Assembly: GCA_014378525.1 (NCBI GenBank)
Contig: JACMNL010000038.1
Coordinates: 1-64,000, forward strand
DNA from: Bacteriovorax sp.
Lineage (GTDB): Bacteria; Bdellovibrionota; Bacteriovoracia; Bacteriovoracales; Bacteriovoracaceae
Direction: 5' to 3'
Length of the DNA stretch: 64,000 nt
Below the pieces are notes generated by a model. It did no database searches and was not told where the DNA came from. It saw nothing but the letters and a program-made list of their open reading frames with translations. Below are positions 1 to 7,530 of the stretch, in pieces. Every line of letters begins with the position of its first letter. Positions within the stretch are counted from its first letter, which is position 1. The position numbers and the translations under genes were made by a program.

Positions 1-56
1 CTAACATTGCGATTGGCCAATAATTTAGAACGTTGTTTGGGGGTAAATGTGGACAT
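1..56 (-). CDS. Start of a transposase OrfA-like gene (partial)
   Basis: Only the first 18 codons are visible (MSTFTPKQRSKLLANRNV), reading out of the window. A GGAG ribosome binding site lies eight bases before the ATG. The opening, with TPKQR and a charged LLANRNV stretch, resembles the start of the small helix-turn-helix OrfA proteins of IS3-family elements, which bind the element ends and are made into the transposase by frameshifting with OrfB. Its place just inside a terminal-repeat-like sequence supports this. Eighteen residues are too few for a firm call; another small DNA-binding protein is possible. Confidence 0.4.
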   Translation of the reverse strand, partial: MSTFTPKQRSKLLANRNV

Positions 57-78
57 ATTCTGTACTCCATAAACAAGA

Positions 79-113
79 AGCCCCATCATATCACAGATGG
101 GGCTTTTTATTTT
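79..113 (+). terminator. Hairpin with T-run inside the IS end
   Basis: Nine-base arms AGCCCCATC (79-87) and GATGGGGCT (96-104) are followed by TTTTTATTTT, an intrinsic-terminator shape in the plus direction. It lies between the terminal repeat and the OrfA start. No plus-strand gene precedes it. In other insertion sequences, structures at this place limit expression of the transposase from outside transcripts; that role here is inference. Confidence 0.55.
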
Positions 114-139
114 GTGTCCCAATTAAGGGGTACAGATCA
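114..139 (-). repeat. IS3-like terminal inverted repeat
   Basis: On the minus strand this reads TGATCTGTACCCC followed by TTAATTGGGACAC. It marks the probable boundary between the element (bases 1-139) and host DNA. The host gene ending at 158 stops only 18 bases outside it, so the element may have landed in that gene's terminator. The matching repeat at the other end is outside the window. Confidence 0.5.
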
Positions 140-157
140 TTATCAGCGGGCCTTTTT

Positions 158-400
158 TTATGAAAGAATATTTAACTGCTTCCATTTCTCGTTATTAATT
201 TTCATCTGAATTTTTTCTTCGTGAATTATTTTTATATTTTTTTCCTGCAGATCAATCACGATGTATCTTCGTTCAAGTTTATGCTCCTTTCTTATATGAG
301 CAATGCTTCTGTCATGAATTGCCCTAAAGCGGTCTTTGTAGGGTTTTATTTGCTCGGGGATTATGGTTTTGAACTGATTGGTGAAAGGTGAGATTCTCAT
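158..400 (-). CDS. Small charged hypothetical protein (80 aa)
   Basis: I do not recognise this family. The product is about 80 residues, rich in Lys, Arg, Ile and Glu, with no signal peptide or membrane segment and a basic middle part (HIRKEHKLERRY). The start at 400 (MRISPF) is chosen because a perfect TATAAT (413-408) ends seven bases before it, placing the expected transcription start on this ATG. An in-frame ATG three codons earlier overlaps that box. There is no Shine-Dalgarno sequence. The gene ends 18 bases from the IS-like end, so its terminator may have been lost. It could be spurious, but the promoter position argues that it is real. Confidence 0.45.
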   Translation of the reverse strand: MRISPFTNQFKTIIPEQIKPYKDRFRAIHDRSIAHIRKEHKLERRYIVIDLQEKNIKIIHEEKIQMKINNEKWKQLNILS

Positions 401-407
401 AGGAGTC

Positions 408-413
408 ATTATA
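408..413 (-). promoter_or_regulatory. -10 box for a leaderless start
   Basis: Perfect TATAAT on the minus strand. A TTACCT that could be a weak -35 lies 17 bases upstream. Seven bases separate the box from the ATG at 400, so transcription would start on the start codon. Confidence 0.45.
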
Positions 414-500
414 CGACAGGATAGAAACTGAGGTAATCTTAGTGAAGATACACGGACATAGGCCGGATTCTCTCAATGAAGAACCCGTAAATCTGCCTTT

Positions 501-956
501 TTATTGGGCCATATCAGTAATGATCTTGAATTCGTGTTCGGTCACAGGATTGATTGATAGCCTTGATCCTTTTTGCACGAGTGGCATTTTGTCGAGACCT
601 TTGGTCGCCTTTATTGATGTGAGTGTTATCACTTCATCAAATTTTTTTACAAACTCAACTTCAACCATAAACCAGCGCGGAGTTTCCTTTGTGGCCTTTG
701 GATCATAATAATCACTTTTAGCATCGAACTGACTTGGATCGGGATGTGAGGTTTTGGAAACTTTCGCAAGGCCTGCAACACCTGGAACTTCACAACTGGA
801 ATGATAAAAAAGCACCAGGTCACCCAGCTTCATATCATCTCTCATATAATTTCTTGCCTGATAATTTCGGACGCCGTCCCAACCGGATGTTTTCTTTTTC
901 TTCAGGTCATCGATGGAAAACATATCGGGCTCACTTTTCATTAACCAATGATTCAT
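501..956 (-). CDS. EVE domain-containing protein
   Basis: A 151-residue protein that is a single EVE domain (PUA-like fold), the family of thymocyte nuclear protein 1. It opens with the typical WLMKSEP, followed by WDGVRNYQARN and GDLVLFYHS, and later by the PRWFMVEVEF strand. EVE domains bind modified bases in DNA or RNA; the ligand of this one cannot be read from sequence. It is last in an operon: the upstream solute-binding protein gene stops two bases before this ATG, and that gene's last codons supply the GGAG ribosome binding site. The length is usual for stand-alone bacterial EVE proteins. The functional link to its neighbours is unclear. Confidence 0.88.
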   Translation of the reverse strand: MNHWLMKSEPDMFSIDDLKKKKTSGWDGVRNYQARNYMRDDMKLGDLVLFYHSSCEVPGVAGLAKVSKTSHPDPSQFDAKSDYYDPKATKETPRWFMVEVEFVKKFDEVITLTSIKATKGLDKMPLVQKGSRLSINPVTEHEFKIITDMAQ

Positions 957-958
957 TG

Positions 959-1720
959 TCAGGGACTCCAGTCTTTAAGAGAATATTTTGTGATTATCTT
1001 ATCCAGAGTTCCGTCCTTTCTCAAATCTTCTATGCCATCCGCGAGAATTTTGGCAAATTCTTTGGATCGGGGATTCTTTGGAGAGAAACCTATATAGAGG
1101 GGATCACCATTTGTACAACCCGCTTCTTCATACTGATCACGAATTTTTTTTGACTCAGTCGTATAGTTAAAAACAAAAGGGTTTTCAATGATGGTATCGA
1201 TCTTATTTTGTTTCATATTATCGAGATTCATCATGAGGGGTGTCTCACCTTTACTCTTTACAGTCTGATCAGGGTGCTCCAGCAGATAACTCATGAGTTC
1301 AGCCGAGTAAGCGTAACTCTCGACTATACCAAGTTTTCTGTTTTTTAAATTTTCAATTTTCAAAAATTCCCATGGGTCCTTTTTTTTCACATAAAAACAT
1401 TCTTTATTTGAACCCATACTTTTAGTTGGATAAATAAAGTCCGGAGCATCAGGCATGGTTGTCGCTACAATGGCGGTGGCCTTCCCGCTTCTCACGCTCT
1501 CAATAGAGTGTGACCAGGTGTCGACCTGATAATCTATGTTGTGTCCTTTTCTTTCGAAAACAATTTTTGCGACTTCAATAATGTAACCCATTTCTTTTGA
1601 TTGTGAAGAGGTCGGCTCGCAATTGAAGGGGCACCAGCGGTCTGCTTTAAAAATAAGCGTCTCGGCCTTAATAGGTGATGCTAGTGTTAGAATGAATAAT
1701 AAGCTTAGTGATATTTTCAT
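959..1720 (-). CDS. Periplasmic solute-binding protein, family 3-like
   Basis: A 253-residue secreted protein. Residues 1-19 form a clear Sec signal peptide ending in KAE. The rest has the two-lobed layout of amino-acid-type (family 3) solute-binding proteins: an early GYIIEVAKIVFERKG segment, the VRSGKATAIVATTMP strand and loop, and a late LRKDGTLDKIITKY segment that is typical of the family end. No permease or ATPase gene is adjacent, so it may serve an unlinked transporter or act as a sensory ligand binder. The gene begins two bases after the stop of the Lys-rich 95-residue protein and is followed closely by the EVE gene. The substrate is unknown. Confidence 0.8.
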   Translation of the reverse strand: MKISLSLLFILTLASPIKAETLIFKADRWCPFNCEPTSSQSKEMGYIIEVAKIVFERKGHNIDYQVDTWSHSIESVRSGKATAIVATTMPDAPDFIYPTKSMGSNKECFYVKKKDPWEFLKIENLKNRKLGIVESYAYSAELMSYLLEHPDQTVKSKGETPLMMNLDNMKQNKIDTIIENPFVFNYTTESKKIRDQYEEAGCTNGDPLYIGFSPKNPRSKEFAKILADGIEDLRKDGTLDKIITKYSLKDWSP

Positions 1721-1721
1721 A

Positions 1722-2009
1722 TTAAAGTAAATTGAGAAGTTTTAAATTCAGCGCTTTCACTTCAGCTTCACTTTTTACGTTCACATCTTCATTAGCTTTC
1801 TTTTGCAGAAAATCTAGATCTTTTTTCTTTTTCTTTTTAGATTTTTTATCCTGCGACTGTCCGTCATCGCTGTTTAAATTTAAATCGACATTGGCATTTT
1901 CACCGGCAGTCACTGCTGAATGGTCAATCGTCGTTTTCACGCCGGCATTATTGAGTTTATTTTCACTCAAAAAACTTTTGAATTGAGAAAGCTTTGGATC
2001 AATGTTCAT
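1722..2009 (-). CDS. Lys-rich hypothetical protein (95 aa)
   Basis: I do not recognise this protein. It has no signal peptide. The N-terminal half is polar (Asn, Asp, Ser), the middle holds a run of about ten mostly Lys residues (KKSKKKKKKD), and the C-terminal third looks like an amphipathic helix ending LNLKLLNLL. It is probably partly disordered and could bind nucleic acid or acidic surfaces, which is inference. It is first in an operon with a solute-binding protein and an EVE protein. A TATAAT box lies eight bases before the ATG, with no Shine-Dalgarno sequence, so the message may be leaderless. Confidence 0.6.
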   Translation of the reverse strand: MNIDPKLSQFKSFLSENKLNNAGVKTTIDHSAVTAGENANVDLNLNSDDGQSQDKKSKKKKKKDLDFLQKKANEDVNVKSEAEVKALNLKLLNLL

Positions 2010-2027
2010 AGCATATGATTATATGCT
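2010..2027 (-). promoter_or_regulatory. -10 box inside an inverted repeat
   Basis: The arms AGCATA (2010-2015) and TATGCT (2022-2027) flank six bases. The minus-strand TATAAT (2023-2018) sits across this repeat, and the ATG at 2009 follows immediately. The symmetric site could be an operator, or only a by-product of the AT-rich promoter. Confidence 0.4.
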
Positions 2028-2144
2028 TCTTTTTGTTTAATTTATTATTTGTTTATCATGTCTTGAAATCCATGGATTTAGAAGTCCCTGAAAATGGATT
2101 AATCCCAATGGTGAGTGAAAATTATGACAAATATTGGTGGCTTA

Positions 2145-2534
2145 TTATTTTTTAGGAGCGCAAGTTAAAGGTTGTGCATTTTCAATAACCGCAAGATAAC
2201 TTGGTCCTTTTTTGGCCTGTTTAAAACTTACAGTTTTATCGACATGAATTTTATCTTTTTCTTTTTCAAAATAATAATTACAGTTTTTTAATTTTAGCTG
2301 CCAGATAGCATCCTGAATCATTGCACGTGGATCGGCCTTATGACTTTCCGGAGTATTTTCATAAACACATGTTGCAAATTTTGATTTCTTATTAAATAAA
2401 TCGATTGTAGGTGAATTCGAGTCGAGAATGGAAATCTCAACACGTAAATTTTTATCGACCGGACATGTATAGTTAAATACTTCCTTAGAGAAGGCCGGAC
2501 TAGAGATTATTAAAGTTAAAAGTATATATTTCAT
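2145..2534 (-). CDS. Small secreted hypothetical protein beside PAD
   Basis: A 129-residue protein with a Sec signal peptide (residues 1-16, ISSPAFS then KEVF). The mature part is about 113 residues and has four Cys residues (in YTCP, ATCV, KNCN and LTCAP), enough for two disulfide bonds in the periplasm or outside. I recognise no family. It starts five bases after the stop of the protein-arginine deiminase gene, and an AAGGTAA ribosome binding site overlaps that stop, so the two are co-translated. A role as partner, chaperone or inhibitor of the deiminase is possible but only inferred from this spacing. Confidence 0.7.
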   Translation of the reverse strand: MKYILLTLIISSPAFSKEVFNYTCPVDKNLRVEISILDSNSPTIDLFNKKSKFATCVYENTPESHKADPRAMIQDAIWQLKLKNCNYYFEKEKDKIHVDKTVSFKQAKKGPSYLAVIENAQPLTCAPKK

Positions 2535-2539
2535 TGTTA

Positions 2540-4177
2540 TTACCTTGATTCCGTTTTTGGTTTACAGTATGGAATCGAGTGGCTTGAACAGTGAATATTT
2601 CCATGTCCGATGTGAGCATAATCCCATGTTGGAATAAAATCCGCTTTCATGTTTCTTTTACTCAATTCATCTTTCATATAATTATTAAAAAGTTTATTTC
2701 CTGAATCTGAAAAAGTTAAAGTTTTATTCATTAAGACTGAATTGGTAGGATTGGGTAAAAATGAATCTGTAGTCCCGGGTTGTTGCAATTGTAATGTACC
2801 ATCCGCATTTTTAATGGTTTTTCCACCATAGAATAGATCGGGGACATCTATTTCGTTATAATATTTGATACATTGAGGAAGTCGTGAAAGAATTTTTTCC
2901 TTAATACGTGCTTTATCAGCTTCAATCGACTTGTCGATGGCCATCTGAAGGTCCATAAAATCTTTATCGTCTTTCATTACTTCCTGTATTTCAAAGTTAG
3001 TGACTTTCTCAATATTGTTCGAACAGTTTTCCATTTGCTTATCAAAACTAATTCCTGATTCTACAATTCCTGCTGATGCATCTGTGAAAAATAATTTCAG
3101 GAAAACACTTTTGATTGAATTGGGTAAAGATGGCATATTGGGTTTTTTATTCATCGCTAGCTGCATATATTTACAGATACGTGAGTTTCCGGCAAACTGA
3201 CCCTCGACTCTCATTGCTTTAATTTCATTTAAATCGATGTCAGGATTTTTATTATCAATATCATAAAATGGAATATTTCCAGGTCCTGGAGTGGCCATAA
3301 GAGACAATGCCTTTTTAGGACTAGCGGCCATTAATGAAAACTCGCATTCCTTTGGGCGGCCATCATTAAATTGAGTCGGCATAATTTTAAATAATTCATC
3401 TACGTGACCAACAGAAAGCCATGATGTTTGAAGTGTAATGATATTTTTTTCATCACCACAAAATTGTGTAGTAAATTTTTTACCCTGATTATCACCGGCC
3501 AGGCAAAAACCACCCGGAGCACCTTCAATATTTCCACCCATTTCTCCTGAGCCAAATGAGTTTTCACCTTTTCTATTTTGTTCCAGTGTTGAAAATGGAT
3601 TTTCGTTGTATGCTGGCGTGATAGTATCACCATTTGTAAGTGCACACTGGTTACCACTATTCGCAAGCTGCTGGCCGGCACCGGGACTCACACGTTCGTA
3701 GTAACTTTCAATTTGTCTTACAACAGGAGAGCCGGTTTTTAAATCGACAAAAGATTCAAACCAGTCCTGTTGCCAGGTATAACTTTGAGCAGGGCCAGGT
3801 GTAATCTGTCCGATAATTTTTTCTACATCAGCTTCGGGAATTTTTTTCTGTACAAGGGTGTTTCTGATACTGGCCACAAGTTCTTTAAAGTCTTCAGGAT
3901 TAGACATTGGTAAAATAATTTGCGGTACATTTTTATAATCATAGTTAGAAATAACTTTACTAACAAATTTCTGAGTGACTCCACTGGCCTCTTTACTTGG
4001 AACCATCGGCCGGTTTGAAATAACAAATGCCTGCGTGGGGTAAGTTTCATCTAAAAGAGTTGAGCCACTATCGGGGCAATAAGGAACATTACTTTTGTCG
4101 GGGCATTCGAGTGCTATTGCACTGGTCGACGAGATTGTAAGTAGTAATAGTGAACTATAAAATTTCATTCTTTTCAT
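2540..4177 (-). CDS. Secreted protein-arginine deiminase (animal-type PAD) homologue
   Basis: A 545-residue protein with a Sec signal peptide (about residues 1-22). It matches the C-terminal catalytic domain of peptidyl-arginine deiminases, which turn protein arginine into citrulline. All four catalytic positions can be placed: Asp138 (WQQDWFE), His258 and Asp260 (SWLSVGHVDE, nearly the same as in human PADs), and Cys530 (HGNIHCSSH). Other matching blocks are LMAASP after the His/Asp motif, DVPDLFYGG, and FLPNPTN before the last strands. The N-terminal immunoglobulin-like domains of animal PADs are absent, so the protein is essentially signal peptide plus catalytic domain. The start at 4177 is chosen because TAAAAT lies seven bases upstream; an in-frame TTG two codons earlier is less likely. 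It is co-transcribed with a small secreted protein. Confidence 0.85.
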   Translation of the reverse strand: MKRMKFYSSLLLLTISSTSAIALECPDKSNVPYCPDSGSTLLDETYPTQAFVISNRPMVPSKEASGVTQKFVSKVISNYDYKNVPQIILPMSNPEDFKELVASIRNTLVQKKIPEADVEKIIGQITPGPAQSYTWQQDWFESFVDLKTGSPVVRQIESYYERVSPGAGQQLANSGNQCALTNGDTITPAYNENPFSTLEQNRKGENSFGSGEMGGNIEGAPGGFCLAGDNQGKKFTTQFCGDEKNIITLQTSWLSVGHVDELFKIMPTQFNDGRPKECEFSLMAASPKKALSLMATPGPGNIPFYDIDNKNPDIDLNEIKAMRVEGQFAGNSRICKYMQLAMNKKPNMPSLPNSIKSVFLKLFFTDASAGIVESGISFDKQMENCSNNIEKVTNFEIQEVMKDDKDFMDLQMAIDKSIEADKARIKEKILSRLPQCIKYYNEIDVPDLFYGGKTIKNADGTLQLQQPGTTDSFLPNPTNSVLMNKTLTFSDSGNKLFNNYMKDELSKRNMKADFIPTWDYAHIGHGNIHCSSHSIPYCKPKTESR

Positions 4178-4184
4178 AAACAAA

Positions 4185-4190
4185 ATTTTA
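4185..4190 (-). promoter_or_regulatory. -10 box for a leaderless PAD message
   Basis: TAAAAT on the minus strand (five of six to consensus), seven bases before the ATG at 4177. No good -35 and no Shine-Dalgarno sequence are visible. Confidence 0.4.
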
Positions 4191-4252
4191 CCACATGCAA
4201 GGTTTTGGAGAGAAGAATTGTTCGCACGGAAAAAAATTCCGCGAGTTTATAA

Positions 4253-4771
4253 TTAGGAAGCAACTCTGGTTGAGTTCGGAAAAAAATTCCACCATTCATT
4301 CGGATCTTCATCAGATAAACGAAGGCAGAGTTCAGGTGACCAGCGTGGTTTTTTAGCGGGTTTCAATAAAATAAGTCCCGATGCTTTTAAACTCTTCGAT
4401 CCTTTTTTACCATTGCACGGCCTGCAGCATGTGACGACATTCTCCCAGCTGGTAGGTCCTTTTTGTGAAACTGGTATGATGTGATCGAAGGTGAGTTCGT
4501 GGGCAGGAAGTTTATCGGCGCAGTACTGGCATTGGAAATTATCGCGGAAAAAAACATTCATTCGGGTAAATTTAACATTGAGAGAGATCTTATGGTTTTG
4601 AAATAACCGGAGGATCTTGGGGAGACGGTACGCCGTGGAAACGGTCCGTATGAGTTTGTCTTCATACTCATCAACAACTTCGGCCCGGCCCGTAAGAAGG
4701 AGTATCATGGCCTTCTGCCAATTTATTATTTTAACCGGAAAATAGTTGCAGTCTAAAAGCAACGTCCTCAT
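4253..4771 (-). CDS. HNH endonuclease family protein
   Basis: A 172-residue protein of the common chromosomal HNH family. The N-terminal half opens MRTLLLDCNYFPVKIINWQKA, typical of the group. The C-terminal half is the HNH nuclease: CxxC at 81-84, the DH pair at 96-97 (FDHIIPVSQKG), Asn111 (WENVVT), and CRPCN at 116-120 for the second half of the zinc site. It would cut DNA, but the biological target of these stand-alone proteins is unknown. The start at 4771 is chosen because TATACT lies eight bases upstream; a GTG six codons earlier overlaps that box. It is a single gene between PAD and the helicase operon. Confidence 0.88.
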   Translation of the reverse strand: MRTLLLDCNYFPVKIINWQKAMILLLTGRAEVVDEYEDKLIRTVSTAYRLPKILRLFQNHKISLNVKFTRMNVFFRDNFQCQYCADKLPAHELTFDHIIPVSQKGPTSWENVVTCCRPCNGKKGSKSLKASGLILLKPAKKPRWSPELCLRLSDEDPNEWWNFFPNSTRVAS

Positions 4772-4779
4772 TACTAAAT

Positions 4780-4785
4780 AGTATA
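4780..4785 (-). promoter_or_regulatory. -10 box before the HNH gene
   Basis: TATACT on the minus strand, eight bases before the ATG at 4771. No ribosome binding site lies between, so the 5' leader would be zero or one base. Confidence 0.4.
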
Positions 4786-4877
4786 ACACAAAATTAGTTG
4801 GCCCATCACGGCCGCAAGATAATTTAATATTTTTTGCCGGTTGAGGGCCGGATTGACTCTGCTAAGTGCCAGAAACC

Positions 4878-6092
4878 CTAGGTTTCGTCATCGAAGTCGT
4901 CTTTAAAGCTGTCTTCGTATTCGTCCTGGTCACGTCCATCGGACTTATACTTGATCATTCTGAGGTTTCGTTTTTCAATACGGAGTTGATAATTAAATTC
5001 TTTGAATTTTGTGAGCTTTAAAATTTTAGTTTGGTCTTCTAATATCTTTTCAAGATGAGCTTTTTCCTCAAGCATAAAGATCGTTATCGCCATCCCGCCT
5101 TTATCGTGGCGGGCCGTTCTTCCCAGTCTGTGAATGTATGATTCTGCATTGAGAGGTGGATTTAAATTAATGATGTGAGTGACGTGAGGAATGTCGAGTC
5201 CTCGTGCCGCAATGTCCGTGGCCACCATGATGTTGATTGTTTTTTCTTTAAGACCATTCAGCGTTTTTTTTCTCTGGTGAGTGGTCATGTCTCCTTCCAG
5301 TACTGCCGATTTATATTTATCTTCCTGCAGAAGAACATTCAGACTTCGCGCTTCTTCTTTTGTGCGCGTGAAGATCATGCAGGCCTTGATCTTATAATGC
5401 TTAAGTAAAAAACGAATGAAAGGGTATCTGAGCTCTTCTGAGATAGGACAGAATTCTTCTGTCACAATTGCTTTCGCCTTATTGGCCTGGAACTCAACGA
5501 TTGTCGCGTCTGTTAAAAATTCTTCCGTGAGAACTTTCACTTCATCACTCATCGTCGCTGAAAATAGTAATGTTTGCTTGCGGTTTTTAGTCGCATCAAG
5601 TGCAATTTTTAGATGAGGGAGAAACCCCATATCCATAAGTTGATCAGCTTCGTCCAGTACTACTGTGTCGACACCGCTTAAATCAATTGTTGCTTTATCA
5701 ATGTGATCTTTTAAACGTCCCGGGCAGGCAACAATTAAATGAATGCCATTTTTTAATTCACGTTCCTGCTCAGAAAAACTTTTACCACCATACAGGCTGG
5801 TACTGATGATGTTGGTGTATCGTGCGCATTTTTTTGCGACTGCGAGAATCTGTTCAGATAATTCTTTGGTCGGAGTGATGATTAAAACTTTTACCGGTCT
5901 CTTTGGAACACCTATCAGGCGGCCAACCAGTGGCAGAGTGAAGGCCAGAGTTTTTCCGCTTCCTGTTTCAGACAATGCAATGAGATTTTTCCCTTCAAGA
6001 ATGACAGGAATTGCTTTTTCCTGAATAGGCGTGAAGCTGGATATTTTCATATCCACTAAGGCCTTATTAATTTCGTCGGGAAATGAAATCAT
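4878..6092 (-). CDS. DEAD-box ATP-dependent RNA helicase
   Basis: A 404-residue RNA helicase with the full motif set: Q motif (SSFTPIQEKAIP), GSGKT at 44-48, PTKELS, DEAD at 147-150, SAT at 178-180, and the second RecA domain with IFTRTKEEA, ATDIAARGLD and HRLGRTAR. A short acidic tail (DQDEYEDSFKDDFDD) takes the place of the long basic tail found in many ribosome-assembly helicases. It is last in the operon prfC, yecM-like, rlmK-like, helicase, and its ATG overlaps the end of the methyltransferase gene by four bases. That setting suggests work on rRNA or the ribosome. The exact subfamily cannot be set. Confidence 0.93.
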   Translation of the reverse strand: MISFPDEINKALVDMKISSFTPIQEKAIPVILEGKNLIALSETGSGKTLAFTLPLVGRLIGVPKRPVKVLIITPTKELSEQILAVAKKCARYTNIISTSLYGGKSFSEQERELKNGIHLIVACPGRLKDHIDKATIDLSGVDTVVLDEADQLMDMGFLPHLKIALDATKNRKQTLLFSATMSDEVKVLTEEFLTDATIVEFQANKAKAIVTEEFCPISEELRYPFIRFLLKHYKIKACMIFTRTKEEARSLNVLLQEDKYKSAVLEGDMTTHQRKKTLNGLKEKTINIMVATDIAARGLDIPHVTHIINLNPPLNAESYIHRLGRTARHDKGGMAITIFMLEEKAHLEKILEDQTKILKLTKFKEFNYQLRIEKRNLRMIKYKSDGRDQDEYEDSFKDDFDDET

Positions 6093-7027
6093 TTTTTTGC
6101 CTTATGTGTGATCTTAAAGCAGTGGTGAATTTTTGGATTTCGATAATCTTCAGGAATTGTTTTTGCCGTAATGTCCTGAACGTTGGCCATCTCAAGAACA
6201 GCAGGGTCGATTTTAAACGCACGTTTGTTATTCGAGAAATAAAGAACTCCATCCGGTGCCAGCAGTCTCAAACATTGTTTAATGACAGCGACCTGATCTT
6301 TTTCCACTTCAAAATCTTCTTCCATTTTTTTTGAATTGGAAAATGTTGGCGGATCTAAAACAATCAGGTCAAATCTTTGTGACGCCTTTTCAAGATACTC
6401 CAGCGCACTGTCAGTTATGAAGTTATGCTCTTTAAGCGGGATATTGTTATGTTCGAAGTTTTTTCTCGCCCAGTCCTGGTATGTGGCCGACATATCCACA
6501 CTCGTGACCTGACGGGCGCCACCAAGTGCGGCCATGACTGAAATTGATCCAGTATAAGAAAAAAGATTTAAAACTTTTTTTCCTTCAGAAGATTTGAAAA
6601 CAATTTGTCTCAGCGGTCTGTGGTCTAAAAATAAACCAGTGTCGAGATAATCGTGAAGGTTCACGAGATAATGTGCAGCGTATTCTTTTACCGAGATTAG
6701 TTCATTGCGCTCTTCAAGCTTTACGTACTGAGTGTCACCAACCTGTCTTTTTCTTGCCTTGATAACAACTTTTTCTTCCGGGATGTTGAGAATGTTTTTT
6801 ACAGCACTGATGATGTATCCAAAGTGCTCAAATTTTTCTGCATCGATTTCTTCATCGCGTTTTTCATAGATAACAGCATTGTCTTTGTAAACATCAACTA
6901 TGAAAGGGAAGTCTGGAATATCTTTTTCGTAAATACGAAAAGCTTCAAAGCCTTCGCGTTTTGCGATCTTCGCTCTGTGTTTATAGTTTTTTTCAATACG
7001 GTTCTGGATAGTTTTTAAGTCGGTCAT
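6089..7027 (-). CDS. RlmK-like 23S rRNA methyltransferase (stand-alone)
   Basis: A 312-residue class I SAM-dependent methyltransferase that matches the C-terminal RlmK half of the fused E. coli RlmKL, which makes m7G2069 in 23S rRNA. Diagnostic blocks are NLFSYTG at 154-160 with LGGARQVTSVDMS, DPPTFSNSKKM from 225, and FSNNKRAFKID. The N-terminal part with KRQVGDTQY is the usual RlmI/K substrate-binding region. No THUMP-containing RlmL half is present here, so only the m7G activity is implied. It overlaps the helicase by four bases and begins four bases inside the end of the yecM-like gene. Confidence in the family is high; the target nucleotide is by homology. Confidence 0.85.
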   Translation of the reverse strand: MTDLKTIQNRIEKNYKHRAKIAKREGFEAFRIYEKDIPDFPFIVDVYKDNAVIYEKRDEEIDAEKFEHFGYIISAVKNILNIPEEKVVIKARKRQVGDTQYVKLEERNELISVKEYAAHYLVNLHDYLDTGLFLDHRPLRQIVFKSSEGKKVLNLFSYTGSISVMAALGGARQVTSVDMSATYQDWARKNFEHNNIPLKEHNFITDSALEYLEKASQRFDLIVLDPPTFSNSKKMEEDFEVEKDQVAVIKQCLRLLAPDGVLYFSNNKRAFKIDPAVLEMANVQDITAKTIPEDYRNPKIHHCFKITHKAKK

Positions 7028-7530
7028 AATAATTTTTCTGCAGCTATGACATCTTCCAATGTCTGGTTATGAAAACGGATGCACTGGCCTTCGAACTTTA
7101 AAGTGATGTCTGCATTGATCTCTTTATCAATTCCAAAAGTTTCAAATTTTAAAGCAGGGTAGCGGGCCACAATATTTTTTAAAGGTTCTTTCGTCACAAA
7201 TTCAACGTGCTCAAGACCCGAACTGTAACTCGCACCAGGCTTTGGAGCAGGAAGCTCCAGGACGTCGATGATGCGGTTATTGAAGTGAAGCGCAACGTTT
7301 AGTTTATAAGTAGAGATCATTCTTCCATTGACCATTGATTCAATTAAAAGAATTCCATGATCAAGCAGCTCAACTTTTTTTGTCTGATATTCATCATCAG
7401 TCGCAACTCTGTAACAGATGTGATCTAAAAAACAGTCATCAACATTTAAACCAATAGACTCAATTTTAGAAAAAAGGTTTTCCAGATATACATGCGGGTC
7501 CGTGATGATATCGCTTAAAGCTTTTGCCAT
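7024..7530 (-). CDS. YecM-like VOC-fold protein
   Basis: A 168-residue protein of the YecM family, a metal-binding vicinal-oxygen-chelate fold. Matching features are DHICYRVAT after an N-terminal helix, LNVALHFNNRIIDVLELPAPKPG, the SGLEHVEFVT strand and a late LKFEGQCIRFHN. Its reaction is unknown. The start is the ATG at 7530 that shares its A with the prfC stop (TAATG); a longer reading frame into prfC exists but has no support. It sits between prfC and an rRNA methyltransferase, so a role linked to translation is possible but unproven. Confidence 0.82.
   Translation of the reverse strand: MAKALSDIITDPHVYLENLFSKIESIGLNVDDCFLDHICYRVATDDEYQTKKVELLDHGILLIESMVNGRMISTYKLNVALHFNNRIIDVLELPAPKPGASYSSGLEHVEFVTKEPLKNIVARYPALKFETFGIDKEINADITLKFEGQCIRFHNQTLEDVIAAEKLL

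Larger units (their letters stand above)
1..139 (-). mobile_element. End of an IS3-like insertion sequence (partial)
   Basis: Read on the minus strand from base 139, the DNA starts TGATCTGTACCCC and continues through TTAATTGGGACACA. This TGA-CCC-GGACA pattern is typical of IS3-family terminal inverted repeats. About 80 bases further in lies the start of an open frame that resembles an IS3 OrfA and leaves the window. The element therefore continues to the left and only its upstream end is visible. The other end, the frameshift region and OrfB lie outside, so the subgroup cannot be set and no target duplication can be checked. The repeat pattern and the frame are seen; the IS3 assignment is inference. 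Confidence 0.55.

Noticed and set aside
442-708. Plus-strand open frame opposite the EVE gene
   Set aside because: It is antisense to a well-supported domain and has no ribosome binding site or recognisable protein.
1732-1986. Plus-strand frame rich in Phe and Ser
   Set aside because: It is the complement of the Lys-rich protein; its poly-Phe is a by-product of the Lys run.
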